Part shown: positions 60,764-61,657 of the stretch, piece by piece
Numbering within the stretch: the first letter of the stretch is position 1
How the letters are laid out: each line of letters begins with the position of its first letter
Source: CAYVFC01 sp964450715
Lineage (GTDB): Bacteria > Myxococcota_A > Polyangia > Polyangiales > JAFGIB01
NCBI GenBank assembly: GCA_964450715.1
Contig: CAYVFC010000035.1
Location: 1 to 61,657 of the forward strand
Length of the DNA: 61,657 nucleotides
Reading direction: 5' to 3'
Translations under genes and position numbers: made by a program
The notes under the pieces: model-generated
The model's database searches: none
Told to the model about the DNA's origin: nothing
What the model saw: the letters and a program-made list of their open reading frames with translations, nothing else

Positions 60764-61603
60764 CTAGGCGAAGAGGGTGATGGCGGTGAAGGTGATCCAG
60801 GCCGCGCCCCCGCAGAGCAGCCCGATCAGCCGTTGCGCTCCCCGCAGCTTGCCGACCTCGGTACAACCGCGGCCGGCGGCCCGGGCGATGGCCGCGGAAG
60901 CCACCAGCACGGGCAGCGACTGCAGCGCGAACAACCAGGTCGGCCCGGCGAGCGCGCCGAGAAAGCCCATCAGGGCTGCCGAGGGTATGCCGAGCAGCGC
61001 CGAGACGACCAGCGAGGCCGGCCGGCCGATCAGGACGGCGGTGGTCAGAAGCCCGCTGTCCCGGTCCTCGTCGTAGTCGACCACCTCGTGGATCAGTTGG
61101 TTCTGCAAGAGCAGGACCGAGAAGAGGGTGACGAATACCCAGAAGGAGAGGGAGCCGTCGAAATCGGCGCCCCCGAAAAAGCAGAGGGGCGAGAATATCC
61201 AGAGGTTGGTGAAGGTTCCGGCCAGGGGGATGGCCTTCAAGCGCAGGCCGTAGGAATAGAGCGTGGAACCGAGAAGCTGAAAGAGCACCGCGGGCAGAAC
61301 CTCGGGCGCCGCCAGAAAGGCGAGCGAAATCGCGGCCAGGACCAGCGAGAACAGCACGCTTCGCGCTTGCAGGGTCGTGCGAGAAGAGGGGCCACCCGAA
61401 AGCGGGTTCTTGCTCCGGGAGCGGTCGAGGTCTGCATCCTCGAGGTTGTTCAGCCCGTAGGCGAAGCCGAGACACGCGAAGGCGATCGAAACGGCGACCG
61501 GCGCGCGGCCGGACGGATGGGAGCCGAGATCGACCGATAGCAAGGGAAGCGGCAGGAAATAGAACCAGTCCCGGATGCGGAGGAACTTGAATATCCAGAT
61601 CAA
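60764..61603 (-). CDS. UbiA-family prenyltransferase
   Basis: 279 aa, seven to nine hydrophobic helices. First Asp-rich motif NNLEDADLDRSRSKNPL (N52/53, D56, D60) and the second in LIHEVVDYDEDRDSGLLTTAV, the usual Mg-diphosphate sites. TTG start with AGGAGG 8 nt upstream. UbiA enzymes transfer an isoprenoid to aromatic rings, sugars or glycerol phosphates; the spacing NxxxDxxxD with a following K-N-P-L is nearer the DPPR/GGGP-type than the UbiA/MenA aromatic type, but this is a weak guess. It is the first gene in view of the minus-strand cluster, which may extend beyond the window. Confidence 0.85.
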   Translation of the reverse strand: MIWIFKFLRIRDWFYFLPLPLLSVDLGSHPSGRAPVAVSIAFACLGFAYGLNNLEDADLDRSRSKNPLSGGPSSRTTLQARSVLFSLVLAAISLAFLAAPEVLPAVLFQLLGSTLYSYGLRLKAIPLAGTFTNLWIFSPLCFFGGADFDGSLSFWVFVTLFSVLLLQNQLIHEVVDYDEDRDSGLLTTAVLIGRPASLVVSALLGIPSAALMGFLGALAGPTWLFALQSLPVLVASAAIARAAGRGCTEVGKLRGAQRLIGLLCGGAAWITFTAITLFA

Positions 61604-61657
61604 AATACAGACCTCCTGACCTACCCCTTTCTCGAAATGTCCGGTTTTCGGTTGCCT

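Overview
The window is 61.7 kb of GC-rich bacterial chromosome packed with genes on both strands. It contains no rRNA or CRISPR array, and I recognised no tRNA. The gene content points to a Myxococcota-like or other deltaproteobacterial-grade organism. At least six lipoproteins have a lipobox followed by Gly/Ala/Ser 'GGSGGAG' linkers. There is a very large MopE / thrombospondin-type-3 lipoprotein, a TamB-like outer-membrane biogenesis protein, and genes that suggest anaerobic acyl-CoA chemistry. The taxonomic call is inference from style, not from a marker gene.

Layout. 0-11.5 kb: a MITE-like element, a PEBP-family lipoprotein, a secreted repeat protein, a sulfatase-like lipoprotein, an acyl-CoA dehydrogenase paired with an ADP-forming acyl-CoA synthetase alpha subunit, pyruvate phosphate dikinase followed by an adenylate-kinase-like gene, then a decayed patch (degenerate nucleotidyltransferase, transposase remnant, REP-like repeats). 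11.5-23.1 kb: envelope genes on the minus strand (coiled-coil secreted protein, lipoprotein, glmM, 1597-aa TamB-like protein, sixA, M28 peptidase) and one plus-strand SGNH-like protein. 23.1-38.9 kb: the 1180-aa MopE-like lipoprotein, alpha/beta hydrolase, ettA, a FabH-like ketosynthase, an arylsulfotransferase-like lipoprotein with a co-transcribed partner, a purple-acid-phosphatase-like lipoprotein, and a thioredoxin reductase fused to a double-thioredoxin N terminus. 38.9-39.3 kb: two abutting palindromic elements. 39.3-46 kb: cyclophilin, zinc-ribbon coiled-coil protein, histidine phosphatase, alpha/beta-hydrolase lipoprotein with an 18-bp VNTR, metallo-beta-lactamase-fold hydrolase, another lipoprotein. 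46-51.8 kb: AraC-type regulator, acyl-CoA synthetase, two subunits of the 2-hydroxyacyl-CoA dehydratase / benzoyl-CoA reductase family, and a His-rich small protein, all on the plus strand. 51.8-61.6 kb: polytopic membrane proteins, a truncated HlyD-type lipoprotein, and a minus-strand cluster of a UbiA prenyltransferase and three different radical-SAM proteins.

How genes may work together (inference): PpdK makes AMP and the next gene is an AMP-kinase-like protein that could recycle it. The AMP ligase and HgdA/HgdB-like pair look like a CoA-activation plus dehydration or reduction module that lacks a local activase. The UbiA / MTTase-like / tandem-radical-SAM / B12-radical-SAM run, with overlapping genes, is the best candidate for an undescribed biosynthetic system. 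A second theme is at least six unrelated palindromic repeat families, concentrated at gene 3' ends. In two places the repeat's own terminal inverted repeat supplies the stop codon of the flanking gene.
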